64,000 nt of DNA, from positions 62,001-126,000 of the forward strand of contig MWSW01000011.1 in assembly GCA_002050165.1 (NCBI GenBank). The letters run 5' to 3'. A program made the position numbers and the translations under genes. Numbering within the stretch: the stretch's first letter is position 1; the number at the start of each line of letters is the position of its first letter. The notes below the pieces were generated by a model. It was not told the DNA's origin, made no database searches, and was given only the letters and a program-made list of their open reading frames with translations. This document shows, in pieces, positions 1 through 10,240 of this stretch. This DNA is from Candidatus Tepidiaquacellales bacterium OLB4/UTCHB1. GTDB taxonomy: Bacteria; Bacteroidota; Ignavibacteria; Tepidaquicellales; Tepidaquicellaceae.

Positions 1-225
1 AGAAGTTGTCCTTAATTAATTTTGATTGAGAAATGATCACACATACATTTTTAAATTTCTCAATTTTTAAACCGCAATTTGAAATCTTAAAAGGAAACAG
101 TTAATTGATTACTTCATTTGAGGCATAAATAATAATCGAATTTGCGAATCAAAAAACTGTGTAAATTAATTTCTTATTAAAGATGGAAATTGCATTTATT
201 ATATATGTAAAAAATATTACTATTC

Positions 226-3200
226 GTGCTAAAACCTCTTTTATCCTACTTGAGAAAATTACGATACATTATATTTTTATCTGTTTCAGTTTTATTGATA
301 TTAATTGCATCGTATTCTTATTACAGTTACTCCAGAAACAGGATTTACAATGATTACACGCATCACCTAAGATTAACAACAGACTTTAAAAAAAATCAAA
401 TCTATGATTGGTTAAAGGAGAGAAAAGCCAATAGCAAGGTAATATCATCTCAGCCCGGTGTGATAAAAGAAGTAACCGAATTACTGAAAGATACATCAAA
501 TTCTTCTGTTAAAGAAAACATAAAATCCCTCCTTAATCTCGCAAGGATTGAATACCAATATAATAATATTTTTATCTCAACACTTGACGGGAAAATCCTG
601 CTTAGCGTTAAAGAATCCTCTCGCGATATTATAAATGAGTTGAGTAGCATTAACTTTAAATCAGTTTCAAAAGACAGTATAATCATTTCAAAAGTTAATA
701 GCCCGGGGATTACAAATGAAATCAATCTTGAGTTTATTACACCAATTTCCGGTAGTGATGGTAAACCGATAGCTGCTTTTATATTGCAGGTTGTTCCAGC
801 TCAATACCTGAATGATAATTTTTCAGACATTTCATACATCAATGAAAGTGGCGAAATTTTAATTTTATACGCTACAGGTGATAGTATATTTTATCTGAAC
901 AAAACAAGCTTAGCGATTAATGGAAATAAAATTATAGGTGCACCGATATCGGATACAAATTTAAGTGGTGTAAAAGCAGTTCTTGGGCAGCGGGGAATTA
1001 CAACCGCAATGGATTACAGGGGAGAGGTTGTTTTTTCTTATCTGGATGAGATTCCGGGAGCACCATTCTACATTGTAGTTAAGTTTGACGATAACGAATT
1101 AGTATCAGAACTGAATTTTTATACTGCGATAGTAGTAATTTCGGGTACCTCCGTTATTCTGATTTTAATTCTCGCTTTGGGTTATATGTACAGTTCGAGG
1201 CAGCATGCGTTGTATAAAAATCTCTTTCTTGCCGAAAAGGAATCGCGCGAGCAGGAAGAGGAATATAAAACTACTTTATACAGCATAGGCGACGGAGTCA
1301 TCACTACCGATAAAGCGGGGATAATAAAACAAATGAACCTCAATGCCGAAAAGCTTACCGGATACACCGAAATTGAAGCAGTCGGGAATGAACTAAATAA
1401 AATTTTTAAGATTGTTAATGAAGTTACGGGTGAACCGATTGACGACTTAGCGGCAGAAATTATCAACGGGAGGAAATCAATTCCTTTAGCCAATAATACT
1501 TTGCTGATATCTAAGGATGGAAAGAGAATTCCGATTTCAGATAGCGGATCACCCGTCATTAACGATGAAGGGCAAATCACCGGTGTTGTGATTGTTTTTC
1601 ACGACCAATCGAAAGAGCGGGAAATTAAAAATCGTTTGCTTGAATCCGAAAGAAGGTTATCCACAATGATTGATAATATCCCGGGACTTGTGTACAGGTG
1701 TCAGAATAATGAAAACTGGACTATGGAATTTATTAGTCATGGCTCAGCTTACTTAACGGGATACGAACCGTGGGAGCTTATAAATGACAAGGTGATTGCT
1801 TACAATGATATTATATTCGAGGAAGACCGGGAATACGTTCGGGAGAATGTGAATCAGGCTTGCAATAAAACAAAGTCTGCATTTGAAATAGAGTACAGAA
1901 TAATTACGAAATCAGGTGAAATGAGATGGGTCTGGGAAAAAGGTACGTGCGTTTACGATGGTAACGGAGAACTTATCGCAATTGAGGGGATAATATTCAA
2001 TATACACACAAGGAAAACTGCCGAGCTGAAAATAAAAGAAAATGAAGAATTGATTAATTCGTACGCTGAAATTGCAAAAGTTGGGGGTTGGCAGTTTGAT
2101 CCGGTAAGTCTGATGGGTACATGGACACCCATAGTTGCGAGGATTCACGATCTGGAACCGGATGTTTTGTATGGCTCAATTGTTGGTACTTACAAATACT
2201 ATATAGGTAAATCCGGGGAGATGCTCAAGCAGGCAATACAAGACGCAATTAAATTCGGCAAACCCTACGACCTTGAAGTTGAGATGATAACCGAAATGGG
2301 AAATCGCAAGTGGGTGAGGACGGTTTGTGCACCCGAACTTCGAGACGGGAAAGTTGTAAAGATTAAGGGAGCAGTGCAGGACATAACTGAAAAGAAGATA
2401 ACAGAGAAGAAATTGCGCCATAGCGAGGAGAGGTTCCGGTCAATTGTCGAAGGCGCACCTGATCCGATTTTCATACAAAGGAAAATGAGGTTTGTTTATT
2501 TGAATCCCGTGGCATTGAAATTATTAGGAGCTAATTCACCGGAAGAAATTATTGGTAAACGGATTATGGATTTCTTCCACCCCGATTTTCATAAATTGGT
2601 TTCGGAAATTGTCAGAAAAATGGATAAGAATTCACAACCCGGTAAAGCTCTGATAGAATTAATAATCATGAAAGTTAACGGGGAGCAAGTGTGGGCTGAG
2701 ATCACGGGGCAACCGATTTACTACGAAGGAATTTACGGCGGGCTTGTATTCGTCAGGGATATAACAAACAGGAAATATGCGGAAGATAAGCTCAGGGAAA
2801 CGAGCGAGTACCTTGAAAATCTAATTAATTACGCGAATGCGCCGATTATTGCGTGGAACAATGACCTTAAAATTACGAGGTTCAATAAATCGTTTGAGAA
2901 GTTAACCGGTCGGCCGGCCGGGGAAGTGATTGGCAAGAGTATCGAAATTTTATTCCCGCCTAAAGAGAAGAACGAAACGATGAACTTAATTGAGAAAACT
3001 TCAATAGGTGAACATCTTGAAGCGACCAAGATTAATATTTTTAGCAAAAACGGAGAGGTTCATACGTTATTGTGGAATACTGCCAATATTTTCGATCAGT
3101 CACATAAATTTATTTTAGCTACTATCGCGCAGGGTTACGATATTACCGAGCTTGAGAAAGTTCAGGAAGAGCTTGTGAAATTTTCTAGAGCAATTGAACA

Positions 3201-4692
3201 AAGTTCATTCAGCATAGTGATTACCGATAACAGCGGCAACATCGAATATGTCAACCCATATTTCTCAAAATTAACCGGTTTCGATAGACAGGAAGTAATT
3301 GGTAAGAAGCCAAGCATTTTAAAATCAGGACGTCAGGATAGAATTTTTTACAAGAACCTTTGGGATACCGTTTTATCCGGCAATGAATGGCGCGGTGAGA
3401 TGATGAATAAAAAGAAAAACGGCGACTTGTTCTGGGTAAGCGTACTTATTTCGCCGGTATTTAATCAAGCCGGCGAGGTAACAAACTTCATTGCGCTTGA
3501 AGAAGATATTACCAACAGTAAGAAAATACTTGAAGAATTATTAATTGCAAAAGAAAAAGCTGAAGAGAGCAACCGTTTAAAAACCGCTTTCTTAAATAAT
3601 ATATCTCATGAAATCCGTACGCCGTTAAACGGAATTGTAGGGTTTACCAATTTCCTACTTGATCCCGAAACTACAGATGAAGAGCGTAAAGAGTACGCGG
3701 AAATTATTACTCAAAGCAGCGATCGCCTTACTATGATAATATCTGATATTATACAGATGGCTTCACTTGAAGCAGGACAGGAAATAGTAAACGAACGGAA
3801 AACTAACCTCAATAAACTAATGTCAGCATTGTTCAGACAGTTGCAATTGAAAGTCCGGTCAAAATCAGTTGAACTAAAATATGAAACTTTCCTGAAAGAT
3901 AGTGATGCGGTTGTAATGATAGACGATACAAAAGTTACTCAGATTCTGACTAATCTGCTTGACAACGCGATTAAGTTTACCTCAAAAGGAGAGGTCAAAT
4001 TAACATGCAGATTAAATGATGAAGGTACTTATCTGCATTTCATCGTGAGTGATACGGGGATTGGAATTGCTGAAGAATATCAGGAAGTGATTTTTGACAG
4101 ATTCAGGCAGGTCGAAGCCGGTGCAACGAAAGTTTACGGCGGTAACGGACTTGGTTTAAGTATTTCGAGAGCTTATGCTGAATTGATGGGGGGGATAATC
4201 CAGATCGAATCAACCATTGGTTTGGGAAGTACATTCTATGTAACTTTACCGTATAAGCGGGTTGACGAATTTGACAGTGTTACCCGAGAAAATGCAGGCA
4301 CTAAAAATACAATTAAGCTACCTGCAGGGAAAATCCGCACTGTATTAGTCGCTGAGGATGAGGAGAGCAATTTTCAGCTTTTAAAAACAATTCTCAAACC
4401 TTTCAACTTTGTTTTGCTGCGCGCATATAACGGTCAGGAAGCGGTGGATGAATGTAAAAAGAATCCTGACATTGACCTCGTGCTTATGGATATACGAATG
4501 CCCGTAATGGACGGGCTGGCAGCAATGAAGAAAATTAAAACCTTCAGGGAAAATCTGCCTATAATTGCTGTTACAGCGTTTGTATCAGATAATGATAAAT
4601 ATAAATTTTTGGATTCAGGTTTTGATGAATATCTGACCAAACCTGTCAACATAGCAGAATTCAATGAAATTGTGGAAAAATTTAGCAGATGA
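226..4692 (+). CDS. Multi-PAS hybrid sensor histidine kinase with C-terminal receiver
   Basis: Membrane-bound hybrid histidine kinase that should sense a signal, autophosphorylate and pass phosphate to its own receiver. A membrane segment lies near residues 14-32, an extracytoplasmic region at about 33-297 and a second membrane segment at about 298-322. Roughly six PAS-like units then follow between residues 345 and 1105. The H-box (SHEIRTPLNG) places the phospho-accepting His at 1128. The ATPase N-box (DNAIKF) is near 1246 and G-boxes (DTGIGI, GLGLSI) follow. The C-terminal receiver has VLVAEDEES and LMDIRMP, with the phospho-accepting Asp at 1422, and a conserved TKP lysine. The start is GTG at 226, because the nearby upstream ATG runs straight into a stop. 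No separate output regulator lies beside it, so its target is unknown. The many PAS units suggest several inputs, but no ligand can be named. Confidence 0.93.
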   Translation: MLKPLLSYLRKLRYIIFLSVSVLLILIASYSYYSYSRNRIYNDYTHHLRLTTDFKKNQIYDWLKERKANSKVISSQPGVIKEVTELLKDTSNSSVKENIKSLLNLARIEYQYNNIFISTLDGKILLSVKESSRDIINELSSINFKSVSKDSIIISKVNSPGITNEINLEFITPISGSDGKPIAAFILQVVPAQYLNDNFSDISYINESGEILILYATGDSIFYLNKTSLAINGNKIIGAPISDTNLSGVKAVLGQRGITTAMDYRGEVVFSYLDEIPGAPFYIVVKFDDNELVSELNFYTAIVVISGTSVILILILALGYMYSSRQHALYKNLFLAEKESREQEEEYKTTLYSIGDGVITTDKAGIIKQMNLNAEKLTGYTEIEAVGNELNKIFKIVNEVTGEPIDDLAAEIINGRKSIPLANNTLLISKDGKRIPISDSGSPVINDEGQITGVVIVFHDQSKEREIKNRLLESERRLSTMIDNIPGLVYRCQNNENWTMEFISHGSAYLTGYEPWELINDKVIAYNDIIFEEDREYVRENVNQACNKTKSAFEIEYRIITKSGEMRWVWEKGTCVYDGNGELIAIEGIIFNIHTRKTAELKIKENEELINSYAEIAKVGGWQFDPVSLMGTWTPIVARIHDLEPDVLYGSIVGTYKYYIGKSGEMLKQAIQDAIKFGKPYDLEVEMITEMGNRKWVRTVCAPELRDGKVVKIKGAVQDITEKKITEKKLRHSEERFRSIVEGAPDPIFIQRKMRFVYLNPVALKLLGANSPEEIIGKRIMDFFHPDFHKLVSEIVRKMDKNSQPGKALIELIIMKVNGEQVWAEITGQPIYYEGIYGGLVFVRDITNRKYAEDKLRETSEYLENLINYANAPIIAWNNDLKITRFNKSFEKLTGRPAGEVIGKSIEILFPPKEKNETMNLIEKTSIGEHLEATKINIFSKNGEVHTLLWNTANIFDQSHKFILATIAQGYDITELEKVQEELVKFSRAIEQSSFSIVITDNSGNIEYVNPYFSKLTGFDRQEVIGKKPSILKSGRQDRIFYKNLWDTVLSGNEWRGEMMNKKKNGDLFWVSVLISPVFNQAGEVTNFIALEEDITNSKKILEELLIAKEKAEESNRLKTAFLNNISHEIRTPLNGIVGFTNFLLDPETTDEERKEYAEIITQSSDRLTMIISDIIQMASLEAGQEIVNERKTNLNKLMSALFRQLQLKVRSKSVELKYETFLKDSDAVVMIDDTKVTQILTNLLDNAIKFTSKGEVKLTCRLNDEGTYLHFIVSDTGIGIAEEYQEVIFDRFRQVEAGATKVYGGNGLGLSISRAYAELMGGIIQIESTIGLGSTFYVTLPYKRVDEFDSVTRENAGTKNTIKLPAGKIRTVLVAEDEESNFQLLKTILKPFNFVLLRAYNGQEAVDECKKNPDIDLVLMDIRMPVMDGLAAMKKIKTFRENLPIIAVTAFVSDNDKYKFLDSGFDEYLTKPVNIAEFNEIVEKFSR

Positions 4693-4742
4693 ATTTTATA
4701 ATGGCTTTAAATTTTGTTTAAATTATTATTTGATTATCCACA

Positions 4743-6035
4743 CTAAACCCTTCCGATAATTTTGTTCAGGTTAGATCTATCGGCAATAACTTTTACTTTT
4801 ATACCGTTTTTTAAATACCGAACTTTTCTGACGTCGCCGATTCTGTGAAGTTCTGCAAGAGTTTTATAATCCCCTGCATTAAGTCTGATTTCGCTTTCAA
4901 CCGCGCCATTGCTGAAAACTTTTTTGATTTTGTTCAAGAGGTCATATACACCGATACCTTTTTGCGCAGAAATGAAAACAGCATCGGGATGATCCCGGTT
5001 AACATCTTGCACATACTCTTTGTCTTCAAGTCTATCAACTTTATTGAAAACGTTAATTACCGGTTTACCGTCGGCACCAATTTCTTTGAGCGTTTCATTT
5101 ACTGTTTTAATCTGATTTGAAAACTCCGGATTGGAAATATCTATTACGTGTAGCAAGAGATCAGATTCGACAACCTCCGAAAGGGTTGACTTGAACGATT
5201 CAATTAATCCATGTGGCAAGTTTCTTATAAATCCGACAGTATCCGAAATAAGTACTTTTTTGGGGAATCTCAGTTCCGCGCTTTTTTTCTCAACCTTATT
5301 CAGATTTAACGCGCGTGTGGATGTATCAAGCGTTGCGAACAGTTCATCTCTAACGTACACATCTGAATCGGTAAGTAAATTAAGCAACGTTGATTTGCCT
5401 GCATTTGTATATCCGACAAGCGAGATCCGGTAATAGTTGCTGCGTTCTTCAGATTGTGTTTTCCGTTGAGATTCAATTTTCCTGAGCTTACTCTTAAGCA
5501 AGGTAATCCTTTTGCCGATTAGCCGCCTGTCAGTTTCTATCTGTGTTTCACCCGGTCCCTTTGTCCCGATACCACCGTATTGCTTCGATAAGTGCAACCA
5601 CGCTCTCGTGAGTCGGGGTAATAAATATTCAAGTTGTGCAAGTTCAACCTGCAGTTTTGCCTGAGAGGTTCTCGCATTGTTTGCAAATATGTCAAGAATT
5701 AGAGTTGCCTTATCAATTATTTTGCATTTTATCTCCCGCTCAAGGTTTCGTTGCTGTGACGGTGAGAGGATATTTTCGAAAATAACCGATTGTATATTAT
5801 GCGAAGCAACGTATTCCGCAATTTCATCAACTTTACCCCTGCCGATGAGATACTTTGAATCAAATGCACGGTTTTGCTGATAAAAGCGCTTCAGTATATT
5901 TGCACCGGCGGTTTTTGCAAGGAACTCAAGTTCATCAAGCTCAATTTCGCGATGAATATTTTTTTCGTCTGAGGTGTTCGAATAGCAGACAATCGCTACG
6001 CGCTCCGGCTCTTTTTTTGTTTCAATCATTGCCAT
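4743..6035 (-). CDS. hflX: GTPase HflX
   Basis: Ribosome-associated GTPase of the HflX family, which in other bacteria splits stalled or hibernating ribosomes after stress. The family signature GGIGTKGPGETQIETDRR is present. It is followed by the P-loop GYTNAGKST, the DTVGFI switch II motif and NKVD for guanine specificity. The frame is open up to 6107, but the first 24 residues there are unlike the family. The ATG at 6035 (or at 6029, two codons later) gives the normal N-terminus, so 6035 is used here. It converges with the histidine kinase gene. It lies about 120 bases downstream of the glycan operon and may share its transcript, although the gap makes its own promoter possible. The family assignment is firm; only the start is uncertain. 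Confidence 0.95.
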   Translation of the reverse strand: MAMIETKKEPERVAIVCYSNTSDEKNIHREIELDELEFLAKTAGANILKRFYQQNRAFDSKYLIGRGKVDEIAEYVASHNIQSVIFENILSPSQQRNLEREIKCKIIDKATLILDIFANNARTSQAKLQVELAQLEYLLPRLTRAWLHLSKQYGGIGTKGPGETQIETDRRLIGKRITLLKSKLRKIESQRKTQSEERSNYYRISLVGYTNAGKSTLLNLLTDSDVYVRDELFATLDTSTRALNLNKVEKKSAELRFPKKVLISDTVGFIRNLPHGLIESFKSTLSEVVESDLLLHVIDISNPEFSNQIKTVNETLKEIGADGKPVINVFNKVDRLEDKEYVQDVNRDHPDAVFISAQKGIGVYDLLNKIKKVFSNGAVESEIRLNAGDYKTLAELHRIGDVRKVRYLKNGIKVKVIADRSNLNKIIGRV

Positions 6036-6153
6036 CAGTAAAGTTACCGGTTTATCAGTCTCTCTTAAAGTTAAAAAATACCGTATTGGAAATGGCGCAG
6101 GGAACAACCGGAATTTGAAAATATTTCATGATAATCATATTTAAGATACAATT

Positions 6154-7473
6154 TCATTGCGCTGGAATTCGTTTCCACCAGAAAACACATCCTGAAAAAA
6201 TCATAATCAATGATAGTACATATTTTATTTTAAAGAAATCCTCCGCTATTGGAACACCTTTAACAAGCAACAAATTATCGGGCATTGCGGCAATGAGAAA
6301 ACCGGTCAATATAAGAAAGTAGTAATATTTCGGGGAATTCCGGATATCGTCAAACTGAACTATTAGTAAAATTATTATCGGAACAAGCCAGACGAGGTTC
6401 ATAACCCACGTGAAATTGCTGCACAGTAAAATTACTACCAGAGCAGTTATCCAAAAGAAAATCTGATTAATTTCTGAGGACAAATCCTTCCTGCGGGTAA
6501 GAAAAAAAACAATGAAGAAGAAACCCGAATATAAAATAAATGAGACGACTGCAAGAGGAATATCAAGGTGCAATTTCTCATTCAGTACGGAAAATATTCT
6601 GAGGAAAGAAGCTTTGGAATTAAAACTTATTATTTCTGTCCGGTACATTTTACCCTCAACAATTGAGACTGAAAATTTGCTGAGTTGAAAATATTTGCTT
6701 AATGCCTCAGATGGAATTTTCATTTCGTCTTTGCCGGATTCACCGAATTGTGATAATCTTGGCGCCTCATCAAACACATATTGAATATTCCTGTCAATTC
6801 CGGTGAACATAGCGCTTACCAGAATCAGCGCTACCAGCCCGCTGAGGTAACCATAAACTGCTTTAGGTTTTTTCAAAAGAAACAGGAAGGGAATAATTAA
6901 AATGATGTAAAGTTTAAAAAGTGTAGCGCATGCTAATACTAAACCAGCAATGAAATTATCGCGGTTTTTAGTAAGAATTATTGCGACTGAAATCAGCAAA
7001 AGATTTATACCGTCAACCTGTCCGCGCTCAAGCATAGCAATAAACGGGAAGAAATTTAAAAGAACGGTAAATGCAATTATGAATTCATCTACTTTAATCT
7101 TCTTTATAAATGCTCTCATCATAATTATAAGCGCAATCAGGACGAAAACGAAATTCAGGACATTCCAGAAATATTTTGCAGCTGAATATCCGAAATAGGA
7201 GAACAGTGAAAATACAAGTGCCGTAAGTGGAGGATAGAGAAACCTGCTGTGATTGAATACAGCCACACCGTCCCACAGAAGCCAACTGTTCTCAATTTGA
7301 TTTTCATAAATATCGGCGCCGGATAGAAGGACTTTGCCGGCGGTGTAATAAGCCGTAAAGTCCATTTGCAGGCTAGCGTTGGAGGTGAAATCAATAAACG
7401 AAGTAATCCTGAAAAACGATATCATCAGAAGGATTACAAGAATTGTCCTGATGAAATTCGTCTTTCTCCTCAT
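6154..7473 (-). CDS. GT87-like polytopic membrane glycosyltransferase
   Basis: Polytopic membrane protein of about 439 residues with around ten hydrophobic segments. It resembles the GT87/DUF2029 family of polyprenyl-phosphate-sugar-dependent glycosyltransferases (mannosyltransferase type). The family-like part is the first periplasmic loop, with FTAYYTAGKVLLSGADIYEN near residues 39-58, in which the acidic residues are expected to be catalytic. It is the last gene of a five-gene minus-strand operon and overlaps the preceding methyltransferase-GT2 gene by 4 bases (ATGA), which indicates translational coupling. A role in adding a sugar to a lipid-linked or cell-surface glycan on the periplasmic side is inferred. 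The sugar and acceptor cannot be told from sequence. Confidence 0.8.
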   Translation of the reverse strand: MRRKTNFIRTILVILLMISFFRITSFIDFTSNASLQMDFTAYYTAGKVLLSGADIYENQIENSWLLWDGVAVFNHSRFLYPPLTALVFSLFSYFGYSAAKYFWNVLNFVFVLIALIIMMRAFIKKIKVDEFIIAFTVLLNFFPFIAMLERGQVDGINLLLISVAIILTKNRDNFIAGLVLACATLFKLYIILIIPFLFLLKKPKAVYGYLSGLVALILVSAMFTGIDRNIQYVFDEAPRLSQFGESGKDEMKIPSEALSKYFQLSKFSVSIVEGKMYRTEIISFNSKASFLRIFSVLNEKLHLDIPLAVVSFILYSGFFFIVFFLTRRKDLSSEINQIFFWITALVVILLCSNFTWVMNLVWLVPIIILLIVQFDDIRNSPKYYYFLILTGFLIAAMPDNLLLVKGVPIAEDFFKIKYVLSLIMIFSGCVFWWKRIPAQ

Positions 7474-8885
7474 GTGAACTTAATTTTCCGCATTGCAAAC
7501 ACGCACATCCTGAGGAGGAGTAAACCGTCTCTGAACCTATTAATATTGGTTGTTCCGTAACTTCGTTCACCGTAGCGAACGGGGATTTCAATAATTTTCA
7601 GGTTTAGCTTAGCCGCCCCGAACAGCAAATCAAAATCTCCGAAGGGATCGAAATCGCCGAAATATTTCCGGTTATCCATTATCCTTTTGTAATCGGTCTT
7701 GAATAATACTTTCGTACCGCATAGGGTATCGGTAATTCTTTGGTCAAGCAGATAGCTGAAGATCTTGCTGAAGAAAATGTTACCGAGTTTATTCAATGCC
7801 CGCATTGCTTTACCTTCCATCTGATAAACGAGCCGTGTACCGTTAATGAACTCTCCTTTTCCGGTAGCAATTGCATTATAAAACTTTTTCAAGTCTTCCG
7901 GCGGTACGGTCATATCTGCATCGAGAATCATCAGTATATCACCCGTTGCATTTGCGAAACCTTTCCGCACTGCATTACCCTTGCCATTACCATCCTGCTT
8001 TAAGAGTTTAATATCACGTTCCGGATTTTTCGATTTCGATGATACGATTTTTTCGTAAGTATTATCAGTTGAATTACCTTCCACAAATATAATTTCGGTA
8101 TGCGAACCAAGCTCTGGAATGCGGGAAATTATCTCGTCAATGTGTCCGGCTTCATTTTTTGCCGGAACGAGTACAGTTACCGGATAAAGCGGAACAACTA
8201 AATCCTGCAAAGTAAATTTTGCGTTTACTATCCCGACGAGGCACAATCTCTTTAATAGTGGAAACCTTGCCAAATACCGGTTAAATAAATTTGAAATTAA
8301 TGGAATTTTTAACGGGAAAAGCAAAATCGATTCACTCTTTATAACCTCAAACCCCGTTAGGCAAAACAGGTTTTTAATTTCGTCAATGTAGAGCCAGTTT
8401 TTTGTTCCCTCAGGTAATTTTAATTTCAACTTTTCTGCAATTGAAAGCGGTAGGTTCCAGAAGTAGTTATAATATGTTACAATCAACTTCGTCCTATTGT
8501 GGCAAACGGATTTTATCAGCTCAAAGACAATTTGAATATCGTTCAGTGTTCCGATAAGATCAGAGATTATTACATAGTCAACTTTTTCGCACTTACTTAA
8601 AAAATTGTTGAACTCACTAACATCGTTTAAGTCAATACAGTGGAATTGAAATTCGGGATAAATTTTCTTCGCCTGTTCAATTAAATGCGGGTTAAAATCA
8701 ACGCCAATCCCGAGATAAGGCGAAAGCATATTGATTGTATCACCTGCAGCACATCCGAGCTCCAATATATTTGCGCCTTCGGGAATTGATAACCGGAGGT
8801 GAGATTCAATTGAGTTGTAGTAATATTTATTCCGGCGGCGATACCTGAGCTTTAAGTCTGCGTATTCTTTGCTTCGCTTGTCCAT
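7470..8885 (-). CDS. Fused SAM methyltransferase and family 2 glycosyltransferase
   Basis: Two-domain protein. Residues about 1-215 form a class I SAM-dependent methyltransferase with motif I ILELGCAAGD near residue 40. Residues about 235-471 form a GT2 (GT-A fold) glycosyltransferase of the dolichyl-phosphate-mannose-synthase type, with VTVLVPAKNEAG, the nucleotide-sugar DAD motif in ILDADM, and the family's conserved ERSYGTTNINRF end. It should make a polyprenyl-phosphate sugar on the cytoplasmic face, which the GT39 and GT87 membrane enzymes beside it could use. The methyltransferase half may modify the lipid-linked sugar. Its ATG overlaps the stop of the upstream GT39 gene by one base (TAATG), and its 3' end overlaps the GT87 gene by 4 bases. 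Joining both activities in one chain is notable, but the domain boundary is clean and neither half looks damaged. Confidence 0.87.
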   Translation of the reverse strand: MDKRSKEYADLKLRYRRRNKYYYNSIESHLRLSIPEGANILELGCAAGDTINMLSPYLGIGVDFNPHLIEQAKKIYPEFQFHCIDLNDVSEFNNFLSKCEKVDYVIISDLIGTLNDIQIVFELIKSVCHNRTKLIVTYYNYFWNLPLSIAEKLKLKLPEGTKNWLYIDEIKNLFCLTGFEVIKSESILLFPLKIPLISNLFNRYLARFPLLKRLCLVGIVNAKFTLQDLVVPLYPVTVLVPAKNEAGHIDEIISRIPELGSHTEIIFVEGNSTDNTYEKIVSSKSKNPERDIKLLKQDGNGKGNAVRKGFANATGDILMILDADMTVPPEDLKKFYNAIATGKGEFINGTRLVYQMEGKAMRALNKLGNIFFSKIFSYLLDQRITDTLCGTKVLFKTDYKRIMDNRKYFGDFDPFGDFDLLFGAAKLNLKIIEIPVRYGERSYGTTNINRFRDGLLLLRMCVFAMRKIKFT

Positions 8886-10240
8886 TATGTGTACATCAAA
8901 TAAAATTCCGATGACCAGGTGCCAAAGAGGAACAAGCTTCCCGCAATTCCTATTGTGTACTTCAAAGGATTGAGATTTTTCGTTGCAGTTTTGAAATTCA
9001 TTAATAGGTTAATAAAACCAATAGTGAAAAACGGTATGAGTACGTAATGATATCTCGAAAGCGCAACAAAAAAGAAAATCGTTATCATCCATGAACAAAT
9101 GAATGCGATGAGGAAAAAATTTCTACGGTTGAAAATTAACAATCCCCAAAGACCGCCAATCATTATTGCAAAGTAAGGCAGATTAACAATTGCAATATAA
9201 ATTGGGTTTAGCGATTTATAAACTTCAGTTGAAGTCTTTGACTTGCCCTGGTCATTGGTGAAATAAAGTAAAATCATTCGCTCGCTTGAGAACAGGTAAG
9301 CAAGTTTTTTGAATCCCGTTAAGACAAATCTGTGCGGATTAGCTATCGCGTACTCAAATCCTCGCCGATAAAATTCACGATCACGTTTCACTTCGTCTTC
9401 TTCGGAAAACAGTGGATCGGATTCTTCTATCTTATGATACCATGTTCCGGTTGCATTTGGATTACTGCCTGACCAGAAAGTAAAACCTCCCTGCGTTGCG
9501 AGCGTAAACGAGTTAAACTCAATTTTATTTCTGATGAGCCATGGTGACAGGATTAATAACACACCAACCAGAAACAAAGCGGAAAACTGTACTGCTTTCC
9601 GCCAACGGTTAGTTTTAAATCCCCCGAAAAGTTTTTTCCGCTTAATAAAAAGGAAAACCGGATATAGAATTACCGATGGCGCAAATGAACTTCTGATAAA
9701 AATTGCAATTCCCCAAATCAAACCGGTGAGAAACGAAAACCGGTATGCATTCTCCAACAAAAGAATAAAAAATAGCGCCATTGCGAAAAAACCGAATAGC
9801 GGCTCTGTTAAAATCGTTTGGGAATAAAGTACGTTCGAGGGGAAAAATGCAAAGATTAATAATCCGGTTAACGAATATTTTTCAGTGAAAAATTTCCTGA
9901 GTACAAGAAAAAAAATAAAACAGGTTGCAGTATCAATAAGCGCTTGAATAAGTTTGACGAAGATCTGTTCGGTACCGGCGAATTTATAAATCGCTGACAG
10001 GAATAACGGATAACCTGCAATTAATAGCGCAGTGGTTTTCCCTTCGAACGAATATTTACCGTTGAATGCAATGCTTTTTGCAAGCTCATCGTAAACCATG
10101 CTATCCGAACGAAGTTCTACCGAAAGGATAAATGCAAATAATATCCGAACTATTAACGCACCGGATAAAATGAGAGTTAATTGTCGTTTCCCGTTATGAG
10201 ATAATTCTTTCAACAAACTGTTAAATTTTTTCAGCAACAA
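8885..10240 (-). CDS. GT39 (ArnT/PMT-like) membrane glycosyltransferase
   Basis: Polytopic membrane protein of about 451 residues resembling the ArnT/PMT (GT39, GT-C fold) family. These enzymes transfer a sugar from a polyprenyl phosphate carrier to lipid A, protein or glycan in the periplasm. The first periplasmic loop carries acidic residues after the first membrane segment (LRSDSMVYDELA, near residue 45), as in this family. The C-terminal half is hydrophobic with a loop containing WSGSNPNATGTW. The start is TTG at 10240, inside the upstream methyltransferase gene (20-base overlap). A TTG one codon later is also possible. It probably uses the polyprenyl-linked sugar made by the GT2 half of the next gene. 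The acceptor is unknown. Confidence 0.8.
   Translation of the reverse strand: MLLKKFNSLLKELSHNGKRQLTLILSGALIVRILFAFILSVELRSDSMVYDELAKSIAFNGKYSFEGKTTALLIAGYPLFLSAIYKFAGTEQIFVKLIQALIDTATCFIFFLVLRKFFTEKYSLTGLLIFAFFPSNVLYSQTILTEPLFGFFAMALFFILLLENAYRFSFLTGLIWGIAIFIRSSFAPSVILYPVFLFIKRKKLFGGFKTNRWRKAVQFSALFLVGVLLILSPWLIRNKIEFNSFTLATQGGFTFWSGSNPNATGTWYHKIEESDPLFSEEDEVKRDREFYRRGFEYAIANPHRFVLTGFKKLAYLFSSERMILLYFTNDQGKSKTSTEVYKSLNPIYIAIVNLPYFAIMIGGLWGLLIFNRRNFFLIAFICSWMITIFFFVALSRYHYVLIPFFTIGFINLLMNFKTATKNLNPLKYTIGIAGSLFLFGTWSSEFYLMYT

Noticed and set aside
4734-4742. Perfect DnaA box TTATCCACA between the kinase and hflX
   Set aside because: Single copy in the gap. Other exact copies at 1657-1665 and 17646-17654 lie inside coding sequence, so there is no cluster and no origin support.
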